From Capitulum mitella (taxonomy: Eukaryota > Arthropoda > Thecostraca > Pollicipedomorpha > Pollicipedidae): a stretch of 64,000 nt of DNA. Position numbers and translations under genes: made by a program. Below are positions 58,301-64,000 of this stretch, piece by piece (positions within the stretch are counted from its first letter, which is position 1; every line of letters begins with the position of its first letter). The stretch is from positions 24,059,398-24,123,397 of the forward strand of contig CP099841.1 of the NCBI GenBank assembly GCA_030062745.1, in the 5' to 3' direction. A model generated the notes under the pieces. The model had not been told where the DNA came from. It did not search any database and worked only from the letters and a program-made list of their open reading frames with translations.

Positions 58301-61300
58301 GAGGGTGTTTTGTACTGGACGGCAGTCCGCTGCTGTCCTATAGTGGATGGTCTGCAGACATGTGCCGGGATCTCGATGGAATGCAGGTTATCCTCGTTTT
58401 GCGTCGAAATGTAAACCGACCACGGTAAGTGTTGTGTCACCTGGGCACCGCTTTGTTCCGGAGGGGCACGACCTTTCCGAGCTGACGCAATGACCCGCCC
58501 AGGTCAACGAGAAGTTGCTTACAACACGGGGATGACCTGCATTCCGTTGGGATCCAGTCACATGTCTGATGGTCTGTATTGGGCGGCCGTGTGCTAGTGT
58601 CCTGTTGTCAGTGGTCTGTATGGGGCGGCCGTGTGTTAGTGTCCTGTTGTCGGTGGTTTGTATGGGGCGGCCGTGTGCTAGTGTCCTGTTGTTAGTGGTC
58701 TGTATTGGGCGGTCGTGTGCTGGTGTCTTGTTGTCAGTGGTCTGTATTGGGCGGTCGTGTGCTGCTGTCCTGTTGTCAGTGGTCTGTATTGGACGGTCGT
58801 GCGCTGCTGTCCTGTTGTCAGTGGTCTGTATTGGGCGGTCGTGCGCTGCTGTCCTGTTGTTCAGTGGTCTGTATTGGGCGGTCGTGTGCTGGTGTCCTGT
58901 TGTCAGTGGTCTGTATTGGGCGGTCGTGTGCTGGTGTCCTGTTGTTAGTGGTCTGTATTGGGCGGTCGTGTGCTGGTGTCCTGTTGTCAGTGGTCTGTAT
59001 TGGGCGGTCGTGTGCTGGTGTCCTGTTGTCAGTGGTCTGTATTGGGCGGTCGTGTGCTGGTGTCCTGTTGTCAGTGGTCTGTATTGGACGGTCGTGCGCT
59101 GCTGTCCTGTTGTCAGTGGTCTGTATTGGGCGGTCGTGCGCTGCTGTCCTGTAGAGAGTGGTCTGTGCGTGGCGGCCCTCCGGTCGTGTTCCGTTGTGAG
59201 TCCGTATCCGGCGGCCGTCAGCTCACGTCCGATTCCTAGCGCCCGTTAATCTCCCCTGTACTTCCTCCGGAGAAGTTTTGACGTCAGCCCGCCGGGCGCT
59301 CGTCGATAATTCAGGGCGCGGCTTGTTCAACACTCTCACTGCAGTTCGTTCTGCTTGAAGAGAGGGCCAGACCGCGGCTCAGGCGCCGCTTGGCCTGTAT
59401 TTTTGGGTGGCAGTGTGATGGCGGCAGACGCCTGTGGGTTTTTCAGAAAGGAGTTGTCATGTGACCGTCGATCAACACGTGCTGTTCTATCAGACTGCAG
59501 TGAATTTTAACTGTATGCGACTCCCTGTCCTTCCTGTTTGCAGTAGAGCGTATTGTCATCGGATGCAATAGGTGGGAGGAACGTTAGATGTGTTTTTCGC
59601 AGCTTTTCAGAGTGTCTGAATATTTCATTTTTGCGTCACCAAGCACTCAATGCCGTGAACTTTCACGGATGCTTTGATGCTTTTACTCCTGGGTTCGCCG
59701 AAATTTGGGCTCCATTTGCCGCCAAATTGTCGATTTTACGGCACCAATACCCAGATAGTGTTTGGAATATCTTGGCCGGTACGGGCACGCTCAGCTATTT
59801 CAATCATGGCGGGCGGTCCTATTTTTGGCCGGCGGACGGCATTTCTCCGCCATTATCGCGATGGACTCCGTCGGAAGCGTCCACCGCTGGGAAGGCGCGC
59901 CCGGTCGCCGCTGCCGGCCTGTTTTCTCTGAACATAGCGTCACGCGCCGGCCGCGTCCGGGTCTCGGCTCCTGACGGCGCGGACCCCGCTCACGTGCCGG
60001 CGCCGGCCGCCCGCTGCTGCTGGAGCGGCGCCGGACGGTCCGGCCTCTGCTGACGCCACCGTCGCTGCTCGCAGCGGTCGCCAGTGCTGGCGTCGACGGC
60101 GGCTTCACCAGCGACCCGGACGAGGACACGGCCACCTTCAAGTCGGCGCTGACCTCGTCGGAGGCGATCCGTCGCCGCGGTGAGTGCCCGCCGGCCCGGC
60201 GCCAGACTACGGGCACCGCCGCTGCATGCTTGTCGTTCGTTGCACGACTGCCGTCGTTTTTGCCGCACGCGTATGCGCCGTTTTTGTGGCTGCCGCCCTC
60301 GTTTGTCGCCCCGCGCCGGTCGCTGGTCCTAATGACCGTCCGCCGTGCACGATCCGCCCTGCTGCGCTGACCCTTGACGTTGTCGCCCGCCCAGAAGACG
60401 CGCCGGCCATGAACGCGGCCGGGGAGGTGGCCGCCGAGCCGGCGGCGACCCAGCCGGCGGCCGACCCGGCCCGGCCCGGCGCTCCGCCGCCGGAGCGGGC
60501 CGCGGACGCGGCCGCCGCCAAACTGTGGCGCGGCGGCGACGGCCGCTCGGTGCGCGACATGCTGGAGCACAGCCTGGCCGGCGACGAGTCGACGCGGCTG
60601 GGCAGCGGCAGCCGGCTGCAGAGCAGCGGGCCCGAGTCGCTCGGGCCCGACTCGCTCAGCCTGCCGACGAGCGGGCCCAGAGTCGCTCAGCCTGACGCCG
60701 CTCGAGGACGACTACTACGAGGACTTCACGCTGCCGGGCACACACGAGGCGGTCATGTCGCGCCAGAAGAGCTTCCGGCGCCGCGTGCGCGCCGCGCCCG
60801 TCACCGAGCCGGACGCCGACCGGATCGAGCGTTTGGTTCGGGCCGGCGAGCTGGAGCGCCACGGCAGCATCCGGCGGCGGCTGGTGGCGCCGGCCGCGCC
60901 GGCCGCCGCCAGCCCGGGCCGGTTCGGCCGCGACCTGCGCGAGATCGAGGAGCTGATGGCCGAGGACGGCGACCAGGTGGCGCTGGACGAGCTGCCCAGC
61001 CTCGGCCCGGTGCTGGGCTCGTCCACGCCGAAGACGCCCGGCGACCAGCCGGGCTCACTGCCGCCGCTCGACGAGCCCCTCAGTCTGGAGAACAGCGCCC
61101 TGATGCGCATCATCCGCGAGTGCCTGGACACGGAGAAGCTGAAGGACATCTACACCATCAGCGGCCGCCTGCAGGACATCCTCACGCAGGAGGACATCCA
61201 GGAGATCCTCGAGCACAGCGAGATGTACGCCGAGCTGCTGGGGGAGGCGATCCTGGCCGAGTTGCGCAGCTCCATCTCCGAGTCGCCACCTCGGCCGGCG

Positions 61301-63926
61301 GCCGAGCCGTCCCCGGCCGCCGGTCAGGAGCCGTCCACGGCTGCCGCCCAGCAGCTGCCGACGCCCGCCCCACGCGGCAGGACCACGCCCAGAGCCGAGC
61401 TGAGCTCAGACTCGGAGACGGACGAGGCAGGTGGCGCCGGACGCAGGATCTCCGTGGAGGCTGAGGTGAGCCGCGACGCCGAGCCGCCGCCGGCGCCGGC
61501 ACCGCGGAACACCATCACCGTGGAGGCCGAGGTGAACGCCGAGCCGGACTCGGAGCCGGAGCGGCCGCCGGCGGTGTCGCCGCGGCTCCGGATCGCGGTC
61601 GAGCCGGCGATCGGCGCCGACCCCGAGATGCCGCACGCCGACGGCCGCGACGGGCCGGCGTCGCTGCCGACGGCGCCGGCGGCCGGCGGCGCGGCGGACG
61701 CGGGCGGGGCGCTGTGGCGGAGCGGCTCGCTGCGGCGGCTGGCTGGCGCCGGCCGGCCGCCGGTGGAGGCGCTGTTCGCCGAGAGCGGCGCGGCGCCGGC
61801 CGGCCAGCGCCGCCTGCCGGCGCCCGCCATCAGCCTGGAGGACTCGGAGCCGCTCGGCGGCGACAGCGTAATCAGCTCGCCGGACCGGACCGCCGCCAAG
61901 CCGGCCGACGCCGACAGCGGGGTCAGCGAGGGCGCGCCGGCCGACTGGCAGCCGAGCGGCGACGACTCCGTGTTCCTGGAGCAAGCGCTGACGCCGGGCC
62001 AGAGCGCGGCCCGGCCCAGCCCGCAGCGGAGGCCAGGTACGGTCAGGCGGGACGGCCGGGGTCAGGTCGGTGCCAGATGGCGCACAGACGCGGGGGACAG
62101 GTATGGCCCGGCGGCTGGGCGCATGTAGTCAACAGGTACGGTCCGATAGGCGGGCAATGGAAGATATGGTGAACAAGTACGGTCCGACGGGTACGAAAGG
62201 TGAGGTCGGAGGGGTGGGGGGAATGAAATGTCTTAGAATGGACGGGTGGGATTTCTGCTGAAGGGACAATGTGTGGTTGGCAGTGAAGGTGTGTGTGTTG
62301 CAGTCAGGAGCGGTCAAATGTCTGGGAAAAAGGTATCCTCTGTGTGACGCGAGGTCTGGCACTGAATTTATTTTCTGGCCTCTTTTTCGACGCATTAGCC
62401 AGGATTGACCATTAGCGTCGTAGTCGGAAGTCGACTAGTCTTGTGCCAACTCGTGTGTCTCGTCAGGCGTCAGTCGACCGTCTCTCGTCCGGCACTGGAC
62501 TGGGGGTATTTGGGTCACGTATGGCCGCTGACAGCTCGTGGCCGACCTTATGGCCCGGGGCGAGGTCGGGTCACATGAATCTGCTGAGTCCCCGGCCGTC
62601 CAGATGCCCCAGTCTGAGCTGAGGGCGGGAAGGGTGTAAATGGTGCTCAGTGATATCCTGTAGGATGAAATATCAGTGGTGAATGGATTATCCTTTTTCG
62701 TCGAACAGGTAAGATCCGAGAAGACTTATTCCTCCGTTTAACTGATCTGGTGGCAGTGTGGCCGGTCACAGGTAATACCAAACGGTAAGGCATGCATTGC
62801 TTTCAGCGTATTGTGCCTGCTTGCTGTTGTCATTGTGCATGCAGTGTCGTAGGAACGCATGAATCAGTGCCATTTGGACAACGTTGCTTTCTGAAGCATT
62901 TATTTAGCTACTTTAGCTTGCCTTCTGTTGTTGGCGAGAAATGAACTTTGTAGTAACCTGGTTATGGTAACCGAAAGCAACCAAGCCTTTGCAAAAGTGG
63001 TTTAAACACATTGTCAGTATTGGTAATGTTGTTATTTGAACGTTACGGTATATCTTTGTATTGCTGTCCGTGTTTTGGGCGCCATTGTTTATCTCATTCG
63101 GAAGATCTTGTCTTCCTTGTCATCATTTCCCATCCTTTCTCTGTTTTGCAATATGCTTCTGCTCCTTGCTTCAGTTCATCCCATGCCTTCCACACACCAC
63201 TCAGTGACATGCACCATCAAGCTGTCAGCCGGTCATGTTTCACTGCAGACAGTGCCACAGTCTTTCGACTCGGGTCCATTAGCTACCGTCTCAGCCTGTC
63301 GGTGTCCCTGGCTGGCGTTTTGACGCCGTGCGGTCGCAGCCTGTTGGTGGCCTCCGTCTGACACAGCCTGACCTGACTCGTCCTGACCTGACACGGCCTG
63401 ACCTGGTCCAGTTTGACCTGCACGCCGTGACCTGGCACGTCCTAACCTGGTATGGCCTGACTTGACCCTGCTTAACCTGACCTGGCCTGACCTGATACTG
63501 AGTGGCCTGACCTGACCCGGCCTAACCTAAACCGGCCTGGCCGGACACGGCCTGACCTGACGCGGCCTGACCTGACCCAGCCTAATCTGCCCCGGTCTGA
63601 CCTGACCCAGCCTAATCTGCCCCGGCCTGACCTGACTCGGCCTAGTCTGACCTGGCCTGACCTGACCCGACCTGGGCCGCTGACGTGCCGTCGTGCGCCA
63701 CCAGAGCGGCCGGGCAGCCTGAGCCAGCGGCGCCGCAAGAAGATCAGCGTGTCGGCGGACGTGCTGGCGGACGAGGACAGCATGTCGGCCTCCTCGGTCA
63801 GCCAGCTGGACAGCGACACCGAGCCGGTGACGCCCACAGACGGCCTGGTCACCTCGGACCTGCTGGACACGCTGACGCCCGACGACATCGAGACGCCCGA
63901 CGAACTGGAAGACAGCATACTGGAGC
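30384..63926 (+). CDS. prune: PRUNE-family protein (PRUNE2-type DHH phosphoesterase fusion), 15 exons placed, 3' end outside window
   Basis: Exons at 30384-30419, 31219-31445, 32299-32447, 34315-34422, 34879-34977, 38116-38267, 39503-39658, 40515-40670, 42062-42234, 42964-43406, 49393-49462 (weak), 58123-58258, 60075-60179, 60395-62036 and 63705-63926 have matching splice phases, giving about 1290 residues so far. The first eight encode the DHH and DHHA2 domains of PRUNE, a metal-dependent cytosolic phosphoesterase relative of exopolyphosphatases. Motif I NEACDLDS, motif II LVDRH, motif III LDHH, motif IV LLDTVNM and LLRKDQK are visible. The rest is a long disordered region ending in an acidic TPDDIETPDELED segment like that ahead of the BCH domain in BNIP2/PRUNE2 proteins. 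I infer the BCH domain lies past 64 kb. Exon 8 needs two single bases removed and exon 14 one to stay in frame. Confidence 0.85.
31219..31445 (+). CDS. prune: PRUNE exon 2 (DHH motif I)
   Basis: Acceptor TTTGCAG, donor CAG-GTGATT. It encodes VHAVLGNEACDLDS, the metal-binding motif I of PRUNE, then LDSMDPETLVLPVLNI, PLRTEVAFFFHKLGI and HLVF, strands and helices typical of the DHH domain. It ends in phase 2; the split codon is completed by exon 3. Third-codon GC is 39 of 75, about half, unlike the next exon. Confidence 0.93.
31789..31992. repeat. 69-bp tandem repeat in PRUNE intron 2, about 2.9 copies
   Basis: Units start at 31789, 31858 and 31927 (GCTTT-TCAGTGCATCTAG). Each contains ATGTCTTTGCAGAG or a close variant, so each has an acceptor-like TTTGCAG. 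Confidence 0.85.
32299..32447 (+). CDS. prune: PRUNE exon 3 (DHH motifs II and III)
   Basis: Acceptor CGGCAG, donor CCG-GTTAGT. It encodes EVDLTSLHREGRLLLTLVD, then RHRL, then VVQVLDHHEPD. The aspartate of LVD and the DHH triad are the metal ligands expected of the family. Vertebrate PRUNE1 has DHR where this protein has the canonical DHH. Of 49 full codons, 46 end in G or C. Phase 2 in, phase 1 out. Confidence 0.92.
32625..32880 (+). repeat. Dispersed repeat, copy B, in PRUNE intron 3
   Basis: Shares ordered blocks with 28895-29100 (see copy A). The blocks are separated by longer G runs here. Confidence 0.6.
32969..33215. repeat. 33-bp minisatellite in PRUNE intron 3, about 7-8 copies
   Basis: The unit is CCCCTCTGGCGGGC-x-GTCGGTCGGGACTGG-type. 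Its length is a multiple of three, so open frames run through it (a Pro/Glu/Gly/Ser repeat on the minus strand). No gene is implied. Confidence 0.9.
33216..34314. other. Remainder of PRUNE intron 3
   Basis: No further feature stands out apart from a G run at about 33596-33605. Open frames on both strands have no recognisable product. Confidence 0.4.
34315..34422 (+). CDS. prune: PRUNE exon 4
   Basis: Acceptor CCCGCAG, donor CGGG-GTGAGC. It encodes DVTIEPVGSCCTLVAERLF, then NRSLIDRTTADLLRG. The GSC-x-TLV-x-ER segment is a conserved helix of PRUNE proteins following the DHH motif. Phase 1 in and out. Confidence 0.92.
34879..34977 (+). CDS. prune: PRUNE exon 5 (DHH motif IV)
   Basis: Acceptor TGAGCAG, donor TCAG-GTGGGT. 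It encodes TILLDTVNMSAAAQRVTAKD, carrying the motif IV aspartate, then LMVSFLEPLSS. Phase 1 in and out. Confidence 0.92.
34978..38115. other. PRUNE intron 5
   Basis: About 3.1 kb. The only clear structure is the 36-38 bp minisatellite near its 3' end. GC-rich parts between 35.7 and 36.4 kb show long open frames on both strands that reflect base composition. Confidence 0.45.
37590..37925. repeat. 36-38 bp minisatellite in PRUNE intron 5, about 9 copies
   Basis: The unit contains CCTGTG(TA)CGTCTGCGG and CTGACCCGCCTGTGACCGGC. Units with TGTACG are two bases longer than those with TGACG. It ends about 190 bases before exon 6. Confidence 0.92.
38116..38267 (+). CDS. prune: PRUNE exon 6 (DHHA2 start)
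   Basis: Acceptor CGGCAG, donor AAG-GTGAGG. It encodes QLFDMLQKAKGDVSQLSS, then FELLRKDQKTV and LRLVVCSVPM. LLRKDQK is the hallmark of the DHHA2 domain of PRUNE and family II pyrophosphatases, where these basic residues contact substrate phosphate. Phase 1 in, phase 0 out. Confidence 0.93.
38925..39310 (+). mobile_element. tRNA-derived SINE candidate
   Basis: TGGCATAGTGG at 38938-38948 fits the polymerase III A box, and an imperfect B box (TTCGAGTTCC) lies at about 38991-39000. A unique-looking body follows and a TTA-rich microsatellite (39220-39305) forms the tail, as in many SINEs. The B box is off by one base, so the promoter may be dead. It lies in PRUNE intron 6. Confidence 0.5.
39220..39305. 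repeat. (TTA)n microsatellite
   Basis: ATT/TTA triplets with occasional G or C interruptions cover about 85 bases. Confidence 0.92.
39503..39658 (+). CDS. prune: PRUNE exon 7
   Basis: Acceptor CGGCAG, donor CCAG-GTCAGA. It encodes DYAGAPDAVSACNQLCQSTG, then RDLVVLMGSQS and FTRDLAVFSV. It aligns with the PRUNE DHHA2 region in order and length. The last 15 bases and the donor are repeated downstream (see 39644-39742). Phase 0 in and out. Confidence 0.88.
39644..39742 (+). repeat. 28-bp tandem repeat built from the exon 7 splice donor
   Basis: GACGTCAGGGACCAG (exon end) plus the first intron bases recurs with ends at 39658, 39686, 39714 and 39742. Copies one, two and four are followed by GTCAGA or GTCGGA; copy three has TTCAGA. 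Because 28 is not a multiple of three, a downstream donor would change the frame. Confidence 0.9.
39930..40250. repeat. Purine-rich minisatellite in PRUNE intron 7
   Basis: Units of roughly 37-40 bases contain GGGAGGGAAGAGGACGACTGGTGCAG-type sequence and ACTCGGGGAA, about eight times with variation. Confidence 0.8.
40515..40670 (+). CDS. prune: PRUNE exon 8 (DHHA2 end), two +1 insertions
   Basis: Acceptor CCCCAG, donor GCAG-GTCGGT. Family similarity runs through three frames in turn: ATC TGC (IC) from 40515; then after one extra base at about 40521, RLLEEAVTPCLGLT, SPHARLVLYTQANVAAS; then after one extra base at about 40624, RKAVLPLLRSHLTGA. These pieces align without gaps to the C-terminal DHHA2 part of PRUNE. 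The exon is 156 bases; removing two gives 154, which fits phase 0 in and phase 1 out. Read literally, it hits TGA at 40659-40661. Confidence 0.8.
40671..42061. other. PRUNE intron 8
   Basis: About 1.4 kb of mixed AT-rich and GC-rich sequence. Long open frames on both strands at 41.2-41.9 kb have no recognisable domain and are attributed to composition. Confidence 0.4.
42062..42234 (+). CDS. prune: PRUNE exon 9
   Basis: Acceptor GCCGCAG, donor ACG-GTACGT. It encodes GSGELSPAGRPAARGPPPPL, then AAFSGLRAELPPDVRPPNG and DLGLSAQAVTLLEPTST. It has no domain and begins the linker after DHHA2. A TGA in this frame just upstream fixes the acceptor. Phase 1 in, phase 0 out. Confidence 0.7.
42964..43406 (+). 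CDS. prune: PRUNE exon 10 with duplicated TPxNS motif and Gly/Ser tract
   Basis: Acceptor TTGCGCAG, donor ACAG-GTGAGA. It encodes AYNSVPYTPQNSVADSDSIA, a helix SRELLQRIELRR, a second motif YPFTPKNSFVESSLE, a helix YRQMNIAELDSDMILQKVHE and basic KKRKSN. A (GGC)n tract (43303-43390) codes for glycine with scattered serine. TP-x-NS followed by an acidic residue also occurs near the C-terminus of vertebrate PRUNE1. Phase 0 in, phase 2 out. The frame stays open upstream to about 42835, so the 5' boundary is slightly uncertain. Confidence 0.8.
43407..49392. other. PRUNE intron 10, no nested gene seen
   Basis: About 6 kb. The 45-bp minisatellite at 48709-49085 is the only strong structure. Many open frames of 100-150 codons lie on both strands, but they are composition effects: none shows a domain, signal peptide or codon pattern like the exons. 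Confidence 0.4.
48709..49085. repeat. 45-bp minisatellite, about 8 copies
   Basis: The unit contains GGGGACGTGGAGCTGAGAG and GTGTCTGACCGGGACTGGAGG. The 45-base period keeps all frames open and creates a Ser/Pro/Leu repeat frame on the minus strand of about 245 codons, judged spurious. Confidence 0.93.
49393..49462 (+). CDS. prune: PRUNE exon 11, weak candidate
   Basis: A pyrimidine-rich acceptor (CCCTGTTGCAG) and a strong donor (GTG-GTGAGT) bound 70 bases. Entering in phase 2 and leaving in phase 0, it exactly bridges exons 10 and 12, which otherwise do not fit. The peptide is Arg/Ser/Pro-rich with no domain. Another frame looks as natural, so the call depends on phase alone. Confidence 0.45.
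51478..51575. repeat. 24-bp tandem repeat, about 4 copies
   Basis: TGATTGTATCCCGGGACCGT with CCCC or CTCC recurs, one copy being shortened. Confidence 0.85.
52740..52885. repeat. Degenerate GTCTGGG repeat
   Basis: GTCTGGG(A/G)CCGTTTGGG-like words recur every 10-30 bases. Confidence 0.5.
53440..53745. repeat. 33-bp minisatellite, about 9 copies
   Basis: The unit contains GTGCGGCTCCCGCGGGGTTC, AGATCGGTCCC and close variants. The period is a multiple of three, so long open frames cross it. Confidence 0.9.
56295..56600. repeat. 32-bp minisatellite, about 9-10 copies
   Basis: The unit is GTGTCGGGTCGATCGCTGAC followed by CCGGCCC(A/G)GCC(G/C). Each copy carries an inner GATCGATC or TCGATCG palindrome. 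Confidence 0.93.
58123..58258 (+). CDS. prune: PRUNE exon 12
   Basis: Acceptor TTGTTTGCCAG after a T-rich tract, donor AGCG-GTGAGT. It encodes RSDRGPGFGTADPSPAAAAK, then TGSTDSLEEAPPTPQPVATQ. It is low complexity with an acidic TDSLEE motif typical of the PRUNE2 linker. Phase 0 in, phase 1 out; phases fit exons 11 and 13. Confidence 0.65.
58565..59165. repeat. 42-bp minisatellite in PRUNE intron 12, about 14 copies
   Basis: The unit is TGGTCTGTATTGGGCGGTCG followed by TGTGCTGGTGTCCTGTTGTCAG, with GCGCTGCTG variants and one 43-base copy near 58860. The 42-base period makes a plus-strand open frame of 226 codons (VCIGRSCAGVLLSV repeated), which is not in frame with exon 12 and is judged spurious. 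Confidence 0.95.
59166..60074. other. Rest of PRUNE intron 12
   Basis: No further repeat or gene recognised. Confidence 0.4.
60075..60179 (+). CDS. prune: PRUNE exon 13
   Basis: Acceptor GCTCGCAG, donor CGCG-GTGAGT. It encodes GGFTSDPDEDTATFKSALTS, then SEAIRRR. No domain is recognised; an acidic patch is followed by a basic end. Phase 1 in and out. Confidence 0.75.
60395..62036 (+). CDS. prune: PRUNE exon 14, large disordered exon with one +1 insertion
   Basis: Acceptor CGCCCAG, donor CCAG-GTACGG. It starts EDAPAMNAAGEVAAEPAATQ and reads to SGP at 60678; one extra A at about 60679 must be dropped to continue ESLSLTPLEDDYYEDFTLPG, MSRQKSFRRRVRAAP and on to the donor. An internal copy of the same DNA at about 60624-60641 lacks that A. 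Removing it makes 1641 bases, which fits phase 1 in and out. A helical segment (SALMRIIRECLDTEKLKDIY, ILTQEDIQEILEHSEMYAEL) near the middle is the only part that looks folded. Two ITVEAEV/ISVEAEV repeats follow. Read literally, the other frame stays open to 61464. Confidence 0.8.
62037..63704. other. PRUNE intron 14
   Basis: About 1.7 kb. The last 320 bases are a TGACCT-rich tandem array (see 63360-63680). The rest shows nothing recognisable. Confidence 0.45.
63360..63680. repeat. TGACCT-rich tandem array, unit about 15-17 bases
   Basis: CCTGACCTGACCCGG-type units recur about 20 times with substitutions, ending about 25 bases before the exon 15 acceptor. Confidence 0.9.
63705..63926 (+). CDS. 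prune: PRUNE exon 15 (pre-BCH acidic segment)
   Basis: Acceptor CGCCACCAG, donor GAGC-GTGAGT. It encodes GSLSQRRRKKISVSADVLAD, then EDSMSASSVSQLDSDTEPVT and TPDDIETPDELEDSILE. A basic RRRKK followed by an acidic TPD-rich segment is what precedes the BCH (CRAL-TRIO-like) domain in BNIP2 and PRUNE2 proteins. Phase 1 in and out; the gene continues past the window. Confidence 0.85.
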
Positions 63927-64000
63927 GTGAGTGAAGAGCGGTGGTGAGAAGGAGTGGGGTGTACGGGGGTGCGAATATCAGGCGGTAGTGAGGGAGAGGA

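Noticed and set aside
60184-61464. Plus-strand frame of 426 codons covering part of exon 14
   Set aside because: Only its part up to about 60678 is the exon frame; after that it is the wrong frame, running open because of composition. The true frame continues after one inserted base.

Overview
This is animal nuclear DNA from an invertebrate, most likely an arthropod; a crustacean is a guess, not a result. The reasons are spliced protein-coding exons with GT-AG introns, membrane-bound astacin proteases, DNA transposons with hAT-like and piggyBac-like ends, a tRNA-like SINE candidate and many minisatellites. No bacterial operon, CRISPR or rRNA signal was seen. There are two compositional halves: about 1-32.1 kb is moderate in GC and rich in old transposons; about 32.2-64 kb is very GC-rich, with long G/C runs and tandem repeats.

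Left half. 3.57-7.26 kb is a decayed hAT element with a perfect 8-bp target duplication, holding a nested fold-back MITE and fragments of piggyBac-like ends. 7.55-9.29 kb is a long imperfect inverted repeat whose arms carry two decayed copies of the same protein. 11.6-14.8 kb and 19.8-22.85 kb are a duplicated unit, each holding one intact single-exon gene on the minus strand for a membrane-tethered astacin metalloprotease (638 and 640 residues: signal peptide, prosegment with aspartate switch, catalytic domain, EGF-like module, an unrecognised C-terminal region, a transmembrane helix and an acidic serine-rich tail). 25.5-26.7 kb is a piggyBac-type element with TTAA ends and an array of nuclear-receptor-like AGGTCA half-sites.

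Right half. One plus-strand gene of the PRUNE family runs from its start codon at 30,384 to beyond the window. Fifteen exons with compatible phases were placed. They encode the DHH phosphoesterase domain (exons 1-5), the DHHA2 domain (exons 6-8), and then a long low-complexity acidic/serine/proline-rich region ending in a segment like that preceding the BCH domain of BNIP2/PRUNE2 proteins. So the gene is probably a PRUNE2-type DHH-BCH fusion cut by the window end. In the sequence as given, exon 8 contains two single-base insertions and exon 14 one; these are either assembly errors or real damage.

The points most worth a second look are the three +1 insertions, the GC step inside PRUNE intron 2, the twin astacins (one with a local compensated frameshift that removes a cysteine), the exon 7 splice donor that has become a minisatellite unit, and the half-site array in the piggyBac-like element.
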